Part shown: positions 6,727 to 13,385 of the stretch, one piece after another
Layout: every line of letters starts with the position of its first letter
Numbering within the stretch: position 1 is the first letter of the stretch
Source: a virus
Length of the DNA stretch: 20,635 nucleotides
IMG/VR virus record: IMGVR_UViG_3300018044_000005
Span: 1 to 20,635 of that record
Strand: one strand, 5' to 3'
The notes under the pieces: model-generated
Database searches by the model: none
The model's input: the letters and a program-made list of their open reading frames with translations, nothing else
Told to the model about the DNA's origin: nothing
Made by a program: the position numbers and the translations under genes

Positions 6727-7995
6727 ATGCCCAACACATTATTGACACCCACCATGATTACGCGGGAAGCCTTGCGGATTCTCCACAATAATCTGGTTTT
6801 TGTTAAAGGTGTTAATCGGCAATATAGTTCAGAATTCGCCATATCAGGAGCCAAAATAGGTTCGGTGATAAATATTCGCAAGCCGAATAAATATTACGTC
6901 AGAACGGGTCCGGCGATGCAGGTGCAGAACACCGCTGAAACCAGCGTGCCTTTAACCCTTAATAGGCAATGGGGCGTTGACGTGAATTTTACGTCCGCAG
7001 AATTAACGCTTTCATTGGATGATTTTTCCAAGAGAATATTGAGTCCTGCCATGGCGAAGATTTCTTCCCAGATAGACTTTGAAGGTCTTTCGCAGTTCGT
7101 CAATGTTTATAATCAGGTCGGCACTCCGGGAACTGCCCCGGGCGCAGGCGCGAGTAACGCGACCATTCTTTCGGCTTATCAGGTTCAGCCGGCTCTTAAT
7201 GCCGGAATGATGCTGGATTTGAATGCCGCCCCGAGGGACGAAAACCGCCGAGTGGTTTTGAATCCTTCCGGCATGGCATCCTTGGCAGGGTCTTTGACAG
7301 GTTTGTTCCAAGACTCCGGCCTGATCGCGGAGCAGTATAGAAAAGGTGTTTTGGGAACGGCGCTCGGTTTCGAGTTTGCCTTAGACCAGAACGTAAACAA
7401 CATTACCTGCGGTTCAAGGGCTGGAACCGTCGTGGTCAGCGGCAATAACCAGACCGGCTCGACAATTTCTCTGAGGGGCTTCACGGCCAATACGACCCTT
7501 AACCAAGGCGAGATTTTCAACATCACCAACGTCAACGGCGTAAACCCTGAAAACCAGCAGCTATGGAATTGCCCGGTGGCGACTTCCAACGGCAATATCA
7601 ATTTCGTCGTGACAGCGACCACCACGGCAGATGCCAACGGCAATATGCTGTCTCTGCCTATCTATCCGTCTATCACCTTGGCGGCGGCAGGACAGGCAAA
7701 CGGCACAGTCAATGCTCTGCCCGTAGATGGCGCGGCGGTCACTTTCGGTTCGGGAACTGCCAATACATCATACCCGATGTCGCTTGCTTATCATCAGGAC
7801 GCTTTCACTCTGGCAACTGCCGATTTGGAATTGCCTCAGGGCGTGGACTTTGCGGCGAGAGAAACTTACGACGGTATCTCCATGAGAATCGTCCGGGCGT
7901 TTGATATTACAAACGACCAATTCCCCTGCCGTATTGATGTTCTCGGTGGCTGGGCAACCCTGAGGCCGGAACTGGCTTGCAGGATTACGGGTTAA
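6727..7995 (+). CDS. P22-type major coat protein
   Basis: The 422-residue product is nearly the length of the P22 coat (430). The start MPNTLLTPTMITREALRILH, the blocks RQYSSEFAISGAKIGSVINI and QWGVDVNFTSAELTLSLDDF, and the SPAMAKISSQID segment are the usual opening of the P22 coat family (HK97 fold). The middle (residues about 225-340) is rich in Asn, Thr and Gly and corresponds to the region where the inserted domain of this family lies. The end returns to conserved text (DGISMRIVRAFDITNDQFPC and RIDVLGGW). An AAAAGGAGA site precedes the ATG. Many copies form the capsid shell around the scaffold. Confidence 0.92.
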   Translation: MPNTLLTPTMITREALRILHNNLVFVKGVNRQYSSEFAISGAKIGSVINIRKPNKYYVRTGPAMQVQNTAETSVPLTLNRQWGVDVNFTSAELTLSLDDFSKRILSPAMAKISSQIDFEGLSQFVNVYNQVGTPGTAPGAGASNATILSAYQVQPALNAGMMLDLNAAPRDENRRVVLNPSGMASLAGSLTGLFQDSGLIAEQYRKGVLGTALGFEFALDQNVNNITCGSRAGTVVVSGNNQTGSTISLRGFTANTTLNQGEIFNITNVNGVNPENQQLWNCPVATSNGNINFVVTATTTADANGNMLSLPIYPSITLAAAGQANGTVNALPVDGAAVTFGSGTANTSYPMSLAYHQDAFTLATADLELPQGVDFAARETYDGISMRIVRAFDITNDQFPCRIDVLGGWATLRPELACRITG

Positions 7996-8007
7996 GGAGG
8001 AAAAACT

Positions 8008-9786
8008 ATGCCTTTAAAAATATTAACAGACGGTAATCCGGATGGTTCCTTGATCGGAGGTTCCGCTTCAGAAAAGATCGGTTTCTATGGAGCTGTCCCC
8101 TCGGCGCAACCGACAAATCCTTTTGAGGCTCAATCCGGAGCTTTCGGATTTGGTTCGGTTGTAACTTATTCGTCAAATAACTGCCCTTTAGCGAATATCG
8201 CAGTCAGCACTACCGCTAATCAGGCCAATTTGACGATTGAAAACTTTAACGTAGCCGGCGCGGTAGGTGTGAATGCCACACAGGAATTCATTGTCGGAAT
8301 TTCCAAAGCCACTACCGCAGCTAACGCCACAAACAATGTCGGCCTTTGCGGATGGAGACCTTCAGCGGCCAATACCGTTGACCTTCAGTTCGCCAATCCC
8401 AGCGGCGCTAACGGGAATATCGTTGCCAATGAGGTTCAATGGACGGTGGCAACGATAAGAGGCTTCCAGAATGCGATTCAGGTTGTCGCTTGCAATGCAA
8501 ACGCCAACTGCCCGACAAACGGCGCAAACTACGGAACCGTGGAAGTGATTTACACCCTCGTCGGTTCCGGCGCAACGGCAGTCGCCAATGTTTCCGGCAG
8601 CGGCCAGATAACAGGAATTCAGGTCACGAATTCCGGCTCCGGATATTTCACCGTCCCGACAGTTATAATCACAGCCCCGGCGAATGCGAATTACTCCGGC
8701 GTCACGGCAAACCAGCCGACCCTCCTGACAGGCACAGCGCTTCCATTCCCTGTTCCTGCCAATGGAACCGGCGCAACGGCGGAAGCGATTGTGAATTCCT
8801 CAGGCCAGATCATCAGCATTGTCGTTACAGACCCCGGCTCCGGGTATTTGGCGAGCGCGCCGCCGACTGTGACCTTCGGCGCGGCAACTTCGATTGCTCC
8901 GGGTCAGTTTGTCACCGGGCAGCCCAACGCCTACACCGCAGGTCTCGGCATCGGGAATATGCGCGTGGCCGGCAAGAACCAAATTGCAGTCCAGTATTTC
9001 AACTGCACAGGTGCCAACATTGCCATCCCCGCCGCGAACTATGCCTTTGTGGGATTGAGTTCGATGCCCGCGATAAGCCCGTTTATTACTATCCGGGCGA
9101 ATGTCACCGCCGCCAACACGACTGCGGCTGGCTCCGCTGCAAACTCAACCAACTACACGGTTCCCGGTTTGATGGCAAATGATGTCGGCATCGCTTCTTA
9201 TTCCGCCGCGATTCCGGCAGGCGCGAATGGGACAGCTTATATCCAGCAGCCCCCGGTTGCGGCGGCGAACGCATTTGCGGATGTCTATGTCGGTTCAAAC
9301 GTCGCCTCCAATAAAGCAGCCGGCGTTTATAGCTGGGTATTCATGCGCCAGCAGGCAAATGCTCCGATGATCGTGTTTCAGGCTTTTGTTTCCAACGCGA
9401 CAGCAGTCACCGCAGGAAACACGTCGGAACAGGTTTTCACCTTGCCTTCCAACATTACTTTAAGCTCCTCGAATAATGCGACGAATTTCAATGTCATTAA
9501 TTGCAACAAACCGTCGCACACTCCGGGGCTTTCGGTTGTCGGTTGCAGGGCAAACTCGAATACGCAGGTGGCCATTACGTATATGAACACTTCCAGCGTG
9601 AGCATCACGCCTCCGAATGAAATGTATACGTTTGCGTACTTCCCGACTCCGGCAGCAACCATTTCGGCAAATGTTTTGGCGTACCAGATTGTCCATCAGG
9701 CCGGCCCGACCTACTCGCAGCTCTGGCAGTTAGTCACAGAATTGCAGCAGTCGGCTCAGTTAATGGGCTTGATTAAGGGGTACTAA
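8008..9786 (+). CDS. Large Asn/Ala/Thr-rich beta-repeat virion protein (possible head decoration or fibre)
   Basis: This 592-residue protein follows the coat gene after a strong GGAGG site. It opens with DGSLIGGSASEKIGFYGAVP, a beginning seen in small phage virion proteins. Two copies of a beta module (GATA-V--GSGQI--I-VT--GSGY----PTV) lie at about 188-222 and 255-290; this module recurs in tail and head fibre proteins of many phages. A second type of repeat is visible at about 121-150, 323-352 and 518-547 (for example NQIAVQYFNCTGANIAIPAA against TQVAITYMNTSSVSITPPNE). The C-terminal 30 residues (SQLWQLVTELQQSAQLMGLI) are helical and may trimerise it. It has no signal peptide. I infer an external virion protein; its exact site on the particle is unknown. 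Confidence 0.7.
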   Translation: MPLKILTDGNPDGSLIGGSASEKIGFYGAVPSAQPTNPFEAQSGAFGFGSVVTYSSNNCPLANIAVSTTANQANLTIENFNVAGAVGVNATQEFIVGISKATTAANATNNVGLCGWRPSAANTVDLQFANPSGANGNIVANEVQWTVATIRGFQNAIQVVACNANANCPTNGANYGTVEVIYTLVGSGATAVANVSGSGQITGIQVTNSGSGYFTVPTVIITAPANANYSGVTANQPTLLTGTALPFPVPANGTGATAEAIVNSSGQIISIVVTDPGSGYLASAPPTVTFGAATSIAPGQFVTGQPNAYTAGLGIGNMRVAGKNQIAVQYFNCTGANIAIPAANYAFVGLSSMPAISPFITIRANVTAANTTAAGSAANSTNYTVPGLMANDVGIASYSAAIPAGANGTAYIQQPPVAAANAFADVYVGSNVASNKAAGVYSWVFMRQQANAPMIVFQAFVSNATAVTAGNTSEQVFTLPSNITLSSSNNATNFNVINCNKPSHTPGLSVVGCRANSNTQVAITYMNTSSVSITPPNEMYTFAYFPTPAATISANVLAYQIVHQAGPTYSQLWQLVTELQQSAQLMGLIKGY

Positions 9787-9793
9787 GTTTCCA

Positions 9794-9815
9794 AAGGGGG
9801 GAGCAATCCCCCCTT
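9794..9815 (+). terminator. 9-bp hairpin with GCAA tetraloop after the beta-repeat gene
   Basis: AAGGGGGGA (9794-9802) pairs perfectly with TCCCCCCTT (9807-9815) around the loop GCAA, a GNRA tetraloop. The hairpin lies 8 bases after the stop at 9786. The bases that follow (CAATAAAATT) are AT-rich but hold no U-run, so it may be a weak terminator, an attenuator that lowers expression of the sugar cassette, or an mRNA 3'-end stabiliser. Confidence 0.65.
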
Positions 9816-9817
9816 CA

Positions 9818-9833
9818 ATAAAATTCTGGGAGG
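9818..9833 (+). promoter_or_regulatory. ATAAAA-N-TCTGGGAGG translation-initiation block, copy 2
   Basis: ATAAAAT followed by TCTGGGAGG lies six bases before the glycosyltransferase ATG and directly after the GCAA-loop hairpin. Confidence 0.5.
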
Positions 9834-9838
9834 AAGAT

Positions 9839-10570
9839 ATGAAGAAGACGATTTACACTTTGGCATTGAAGGGCTACGCACCGGATTTAATAGCCGTAAC
9901 ATTTCAACTCATGAGGGCTTATGCCCGAAAAATCGAGGCGGATTTTGTGGTCATAGAAGAACGGAAATATCCCGACAGATACCCGACCTACGAGAAGTTT
10001 CAGATATGGGACTTAATGAAAACCAGAAATGATGATTGGTCTATCTTTTTCGACGCGGACACCATGATTCATCCGGATTTCGTTGATGTTACCGCTATGC
10101 TTCCGAGGGACACCACCTGCGCGGGTTATTCCAATGACTTTACGCCCATGCGGTTCCGGCCTGACGTTCCGTTTTTGAGGGACGGAAGATTTATCGGGAA
10201 AGGCACATGGTTTATTATTTGTTCCGACCTGACGAGGGATATTTGGCAGCCGGTGGAGCTTTCAGACCTGACTTACGAGCAATGCGTGGAAAATATTTTC
10301 CCGACCAATGACGAGATTGTTAAAATCAAAAAGACTCCGGAGAGTCTGATTGATGATTACGTCGTTTCGAGAAACATTGCAAGGTTCGGCCTGAAGCACA
10401 CCGTCCTCTCGGAGCTGTTTCCGAAATTTAACTGCCCGATAGGAATTGAAACCGTACAGGCCACGCAGAAAATTATCAGCCCGTTCCTTCAGCATGACTA
10501 CAACCGGCCTCTCGATCAGAAATTGATCTGGACGGAGCAGATTTTAAGGATGTGGGGGGTGACGCTATGA
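9839..10570 (+). CDS. Glycosyltransferase-like protein with DxD motif
   Basis: The 243-residue product shows the pattern of GT-A-fold transferases: an N-terminal beta-alpha unit, KYPDRYPTYEKFQIWDLM (residues 43-60), and then DWSIFFDADTMIHPDF (66-81), where D72-A-D74 is the DxD metal/nucleotide-sugar site. A following FIGKGTWFII resembles acceptor-domain strands. No membrane segment is seen, so it would be cytosolic. It is preceded by the TCTGGGAGGA site and its stop overlaps the next gene as ATGA. The next two genes are a nucleotide-sugar SDR and a radical SAM enzyme, supporting a role in making a glycan or decorating a protein. The sugar and acceptor cannot be told from the sequence. Confidence 0.75.
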   Translation: MKKTIYTLALKGYAPDLIAVTFQLMRAYARKIEADFVVIEERKYPDRYPTYEKFQIWDLMKTRNDDWSIFFDADTMIHPDFVDVTAMLPRDTTCAGYSNDFTPMRFRPDVPFLRDGRFIGKGTWFIICSDLTRDIWQPVELSDLTYEQCVENIFPTNDEIVKIKKTPESLIDDYVVSRNIARFGLKHTVLSELFPKFNCPIGIETVQATQKIISPFLQHDYNRPLDQKLIWTEQILRMWGVTL

Positions 10571-11442
10571 AGATACTAGTCACCGGACACAACGGTTTTA
10601 TCGGGAAGGCGCTCATAAAGGCGCTGAAAAACGGACTTTTAGCAGATCATCATGCCATCCTTGATGATACGGACATAGTAACCCTTCCCTGCGATGTCAG
10701 GGATATTGATGTGGACAACGTGAAATTGAAAGTGGACAGGATTTATCATCTTGCCGGCACTCCCTCGCCTGTGAAATACAAGATCAATCCGACCAAAGTT
10801 TTGATGTCGAGCATTCAGGGGACCTATAAAGTTCTCGAACTGGCCAAAAAATGCGGCGCAAGGGTGCTTTTCACGTCCACAATCAACACGGACGCCTATT
10901 ACCCGTCGAGAAATTCTCGTTCCTGCTATGTTGACGGGAAAAAGGTTGCCGAAGATTTGTGCTATCTTTACAGCAATGAGGTTGACGTGAGGGTGGCCAG
11001 ATTGTTTTCGACCTACGGAGTCGGCATGAAGCTCGATGACGGGAGGGTTATCCCTAATTTTATCGTGAAAGCTCTCAAAAATGAGGAAATTACGATTTTC
11101 GGGGACGGAACACAGGTGGATTCTTTTTGCTACATTAACGATATGGTTCAGGCCCTACATTCCTTCATGGAAACCGAGGACAATCCGAACCGACCTATCG
11201 AGCTAGGAAACGCCTTGGTTACAGGGGCAAAAGGCATTACCACGATCAAAGACCTTGCCGAACAGATAATCGAGCTTTGCGAATCGAAATCGCCCATCAA
11301 CTACGTCTCTTTCTCGGGATTAGATAAGGAACGAATCCCCAATGTGGCTTATGCTTCCAAGATTTTAAAGTGGACGCCCGGGGTCTCGCTTTCTGCGGGA
11401 TTGAAGGAAACGATTTGTTCCTTCAGGGAGGCGATGCTATGA
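10567..11442 (+). CDS. Extended SDR, UDP-glucuronate decarboxylase-like nucleotide-sugar enzyme
   Basis: I take the ATG at 10567 (ATGA overlap) rather than the ATG at 10552, because it puts the beta strand MKILVTGHNGFIG at the N terminus. GHNGFIG (residues 7-13) is the NAD-binding glycine motif. YHLAGTPSPVKYKINPTK (60-77), ARLFSTYG (144-151), LDDGRVIPNFIVKAL (156-170) and SFCYINDMVQ (186-195) closely follow UDP-xylose synthase-like enzymes. The catalytic pair is Y121 and K125 (YVDGK). The position that is Glu in TSTSEVYG of that family reads TSTIN here, so the usual decarboxylase/dehydratase acid seems to be missing and the exact reaction is uncertain. Length is 291 residues. It is coupled to the genes on either side. 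Confidence 0.8.
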   Translation: MKILVTGHNGFIGKALIKALKNGLLADHHAILDDTDIVTLPCDVRDIDVDNVKLKVDRIYHLAGTPSPVKYKINPTKVLMSSIQGTYKVLELAKKCGARVLFTSTINTDAYYPSRNSRSCYVDGKKVAEDLCYLYSNEVDVRVARLFSTYGVGMKLDDGRVIPNFIVKALKNEEITIFGDGTQVDSFCYINDMVQALHSFMETEDNPNRPIELGNALVTGAKGITTIKDLAEQIIELCESKSPINYVSFSGLDKERIPNVAYASKILKWTPGVSLSAGLKETICSFREAML

Positions 11443-12422
11443 GAACTTTGGTCAGCATGGACACGATTCAGATTGAAATAACGAATGCCTGCCCGAGAAA
11501 CTGCGCGAACTGCACCCGTTTTGTCAATCACACCCCGAAGCCCTACATGATGGACTTTGAAACTTTTAAACAGGCCGTGGATTCGATGGTCGGTTATCCG
11601 AAAATGACAGGAGTTATGGGAGGCGAGCCCTTACTACATCCTGAGTTTGAAAAGATGTGCAATTACCTGCACTCTAAGATTCCTCCCAGACAAACCGGGT
11701 TGTGGACTTGCCTCCCTCCCAAAAAAGAGCATTACCGGGACGTGATCGTGGAGACCTTCGGCAACATCTTTATCAATGATCATTCCCGGGACGACATCAT
11801 GCACCATCCGTTTCTGGTTTCCGCAGAGGAAATTAAGGACATTGACCGATGGGTTAAGTGGATAATGATTGATTCATGCTGGGCGCAGCTCTCTTGGAGC
11901 GCTTCGATCAATCCCCATGGAGCGTTTTTCTGCGAGATCGCGGCGGCGCTTTCCATGCTTCTCAATAAAAATGCGAAGGATGGCTGGAAAGTAGAGCCCG
12001 GATGGTGGATTCGGACGCCTAAGGACTTCACCGGCCAGATGGAAAAGTATTGTATGCTCTGCGGCGGTGCAATGCCCCTGAAAAAGAGGGTTTCTACGTC
12101 AATAAAGGACGAAATCAGCCCTTTAATGCTGAAAAAGATCAGGAATTATTCGCCAAAAGTAAAAAGAGGGGAATATGACGTTTCTGAATGCGTTTTATGT
12201 CAGGACGATTCTCCCATGGCGACTTACAAAGACCCGAGATACAGAGAAGCCATCGCTGCGAGATACGGACTCTATACGATGGAAAACGATTTGCATTTTT
12301 TAACACCATTTTTATCAAAATCTTGGAAAGGAGGACAGAAAAATGACTTGGAACAGTCCTACTCCGGCGAACCAGCGTCCGGGGAACAAAAAGGGGAATG
12401 CCCCGCACCCTGCGAACACTAA
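11439..12422 (+). CDS. Radical SAM protein with extra C-terminal cysteines
   Basis: The start at 11439 overlaps the previous stop (ATGA) and has AGGGAGG upstream; a longer frame from 11370 lies inside the previous gene and is rejected. CPRNCANC (residues 18-25) is the CxxxCxxC site that holds the SAM-cleaving [4Fe-4S] cluster, and MGGEPLLHPEF (60-70) is the GGEP motif. Further cysteines at 147, 165, 205, 208, 251 and 254 could bind an auxiliary cluster, as in SPASM or Twitch proteins. The blocks WSASINPHGAFFCEIAAAL and YCMLCGGAMP resemble radical SAM proteins found in polysaccharide gene clusters. 327 residues. The last 27 residues are read from DNA that also encodes the next gene. Target unknown; a sugar or protein modification is likely. 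Confidence 0.85.
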   Translation: MRTLVSMDTIQIEITNACPRNCANCTRFVNHTPKPYMMDFETFKQAVDSMVGYPKMTGVMGGEPLLHPEFEKMCNYLHSKIPPRQTGLWTCLPPKKEHYRDVIVETFGNIFINDHSRDDIMHHPFLVSAEEIKDIDRWVKWIMIDSCWAQLSWSASINPHGAFFCEIAAALSMLLNKNAKDGWKVEPGWWIRTPKDFTGQMEKYCMLCGGAMPLKKRVSTSIKDEISPLMLKKIRNYSPKVKRGEYDVSECVLCQDDSPMATYKDPRYREAIAARYGLYTMENDLHFLTPFLSKSWKGGQKNDLEQSYSGEPASGEQKGECPAPCEH

Positions 12423-12504
12423 AAAAGGGTTTGATCAGGGTTATGGCTATGCTGAGTTTTCAAAAACAAAAGTCGGCATCGGCAAAGACAAAAAGAAAAG
12501 CTAA
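12343..12504 (+). CDS. Small basic Asn/Pro/Lys-rich protein overlapping the radical SAM gene (53 aa)
   Basis: A near-ideal AAAGGAGG site lies seven bases before the ATG at 12343, inside the end of the radical SAM gene but in the +1 frame. The 53-residue product begins MTWNSPTPANQRPGNKKGNA, has the middle FDQGYGYAEFSK, and ends KDKKKS. It is basic, without Cys, and probably flexible. The 80-base overlap with the upstream gene is long for phage genes. It opens a run of tiny basic genes. I see no known family. A peptide substrate for the radical SAM enzyme is conceivable, but nothing supports it beyond adjacency. Confidence 0.6.
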   Translation: MTWNSPTPANQRPGNKKGNAPHPANTKKGFDQGYGYAEFSKTKVGIGKDKKKS

Positions 12505-12548
12505 CTTAAACGGGGGGACGCATCCTTGATAAACACGCACCATTTAAA

Positions 12549-12698
12549 ATGATACCTAAATTTTTATGCTGGCTTTTCGGGCACGATAAAGAAAAAATAT
12601 CAGAACCGTATAAGCACAGGCACGCTATATTGAAAGACAGGCATTGTTCAAGATGCAAGGTTCGGCTCGGATATATTATCGTAAAGTGGCCAGCATGA
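12549..12698 (+). CDS. Tiny Cys/His protein, possible zinc-binding (49 aa)
   Basis: The ATG at 12549 opens a 49-residue frame. The start MIPKFLCWLFGHDKEK and the later DRHCSRCKVRLGYI resemble a family of very small phage proteins with an N-terminal CxLFGH and a C-terminal CxxC. C7, H12, C33 and C36 could bind one zinc ion. No clear ribosome binding site is seen just upstream; a G-run (12512-12517) lies too far away. A TTG-initiated eight-codon frame (12526-12552) ends in a TGA that overlaps this ATG, so translation could be coupled. The product looks real, but expression is less certain. Confidence 0.55.
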   Translation: MIPKFLCWLFGHDKEKISEPYKHRHAILKDRHCSRCKVRLGYIIVKWPA

Positions 12699-12707
12699 GG
12701 AGATGAA

Positions 12708-12911
12708 ATGCAGCTAAAAAAAGCGCAGAAAAAAAAGAAAATAAAGATAGAGTCCACTAAAATCTCGCACAAGAACCAGCCGGGGCATCATACGCACATG
12801 GCCTTGGCGAAACATCAGGGTTTTGTGAAAAAGAAGCTGGCGAAGAAACTCGAAAAAACAGAAAAGTGGATTAAAAAAAGGAATTACGGCGAAGCAAAAG
12901 ACGTAAAATAA
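12708..12911 (+). CDS. Very basic Lys-rich small protein (67 aa)
   Basis: The ATG at 12708 has GAGGAG a few bases upstream; a nearby ATG at 12703 leads to only four codons. The 67-residue protein has about one third lysine, starting MQLKKAQKKKKIKIESTKIS, with a His-rich HKNQPGHHTHMALAKH in the middle and a helical KKLAKKLEKTEKWIKKRN tail. Such a charge pattern suits nucleic-acid binding or packaging with DNA in the virion. No family is recognised. It belongs to the run of small basic genes ahead of the gp4-like factor. Confidence 0.6.
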   Translation: MQLKKAQKKKKIKIESTKISHKNQPGHHTHMALAKHQGFVKKKLAKKLEKTEKWIKKRNYGEAKDVK

Positions 12912-12924
12912 AAAATCTGGGAGG
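12908..12924 (+). promoter_or_regulatory. ATAAAA-N-TCTGGGAGG translation-initiation block, copy 3
   Basis: ATAAAAAA followed by TCTGGGAGG lies four bases before the ATG at 12929. Together with the copies at 1514 and 9818 it marks genes that begin a new translational block rather than ones coupled to an upstream stop. Confidence 0.45.
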
Positions 12925-12928
12925 TCAT

Positions 12929-13288
12929 ATGAGCAACATTTATCCGAGGATGATGTATAAATACGATGGCTCAAGAGCTTATCGTGTTGTTGAGAGCCAT
13001 CAGGAGGCAGAGAAATATGCTGCCATGGGGTATGGATTTGAACGATGGGAGGCTCACGAAGGGAAGGTAAAGCCCGTAAAGGAACCTTTGCCCATGCCTT
13101 CTACGGAAGCCCCTAAAAAGGTGAACAAAAGAAAGAAACCGCATCACAAAAGCGTTTTGAGGAGACCGAGCAATGCCAGCAAAAAGCAAGAAACAAAGGC
13201 AGATGATGGCCATAGCGGAGCATCACCCGGAAAAGCTCAACAAGAAAAACAAGGGAGTGCTGAAAATGAGCAAAAATCAGCTCCATGA
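12929..13288 (+). CDS. Hypothetical phage protein with disordered C terminus (119 aa)
   Basis: A TCTGGGAGG site precedes the ATG. Residues 1-50 (MYKYDGSRAYRVVESHQEAE, KYAAMGYGFERWEAHEG) form a small domain that recurs in phage structural regions, where a short beta hairpin reads 'Y-DG---RVV-S-EEA---GYGFERW'. From residue 50 on it is Pro/Lys-rich and then Gln/Ser/Glu-rich and probably disordered. The last 38 codons overlap the next gene in another frame, which may explain the odd composition there. The role may be structural; I assign no function. Confidence 0.65.
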   Translation: MSNIYPRMMYKYDGSRAYRVVESHQEAEKYAAMGYGFERWEAHEGKVKPVKEPLPMPSTEAPKKVNKRKKPHHKSVLRRPSNASKKQETKADDGHSGASPGKAQQEKQGSAENEQKSAP

Positions 13289-13382
13289 TTTTGCTAAGAC
13301 CAAGGAAAAGGGACTTGTAAAAGGCAAGGAACGGAAAGAATCAATCGGCGCATTTATGAAGCGCCGGAATAAAAAGAGGTAA
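13173..13382 (+). CDS. Small basic 'MPAKSKKQ' phage protein (69 aa)
   Basis: The ATG at 13173 follows GAGGAGA at a good distance and is in the +1 frame relative to the gene it overlaps by 116 bases. MPAKSKKQRQMMAIAEHHPE, then KMSKNQLHDFAKTKEKGL and a basic end, is the pattern of a widespread family of 60-70 residue phage and bacterial proteins of unknown function (the 'MPAKSK...MS--QL-DFA-TK-KGLP' type). The family match makes this frame more secure than its length alone would. Four bases separate its stop from the gp4-like gene. Confidence 0.75.
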   Translation: MPAKSKKQRQMMAIAEHHPEKLNKKNKGVLKMSKNQLHDFAKTKEKGLVKGKERKESIGAFMKRRNKKR

Positions 13383-13385
13383 CTT

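Noticed and set aside
8439-9182. 247-residue alternative frame, Arg/His/Cys-rich
   Set aside because: It lies wholly within the beta-repeat virion gene in another frame. The skewed composition (Arg, Cys, His) is typical of a shadow of Ala/Asn/Gly codons.
11439-12504. Radical SAM plus 53-residue peptide as a RiPP system
   Set aside because: The small product has no Cys or repeated core and no leader-like motif, and the radical SAM protein shows no obvious precursor-binding domain. Its blocks look more like polysaccharide-cluster radical SAM proteins.
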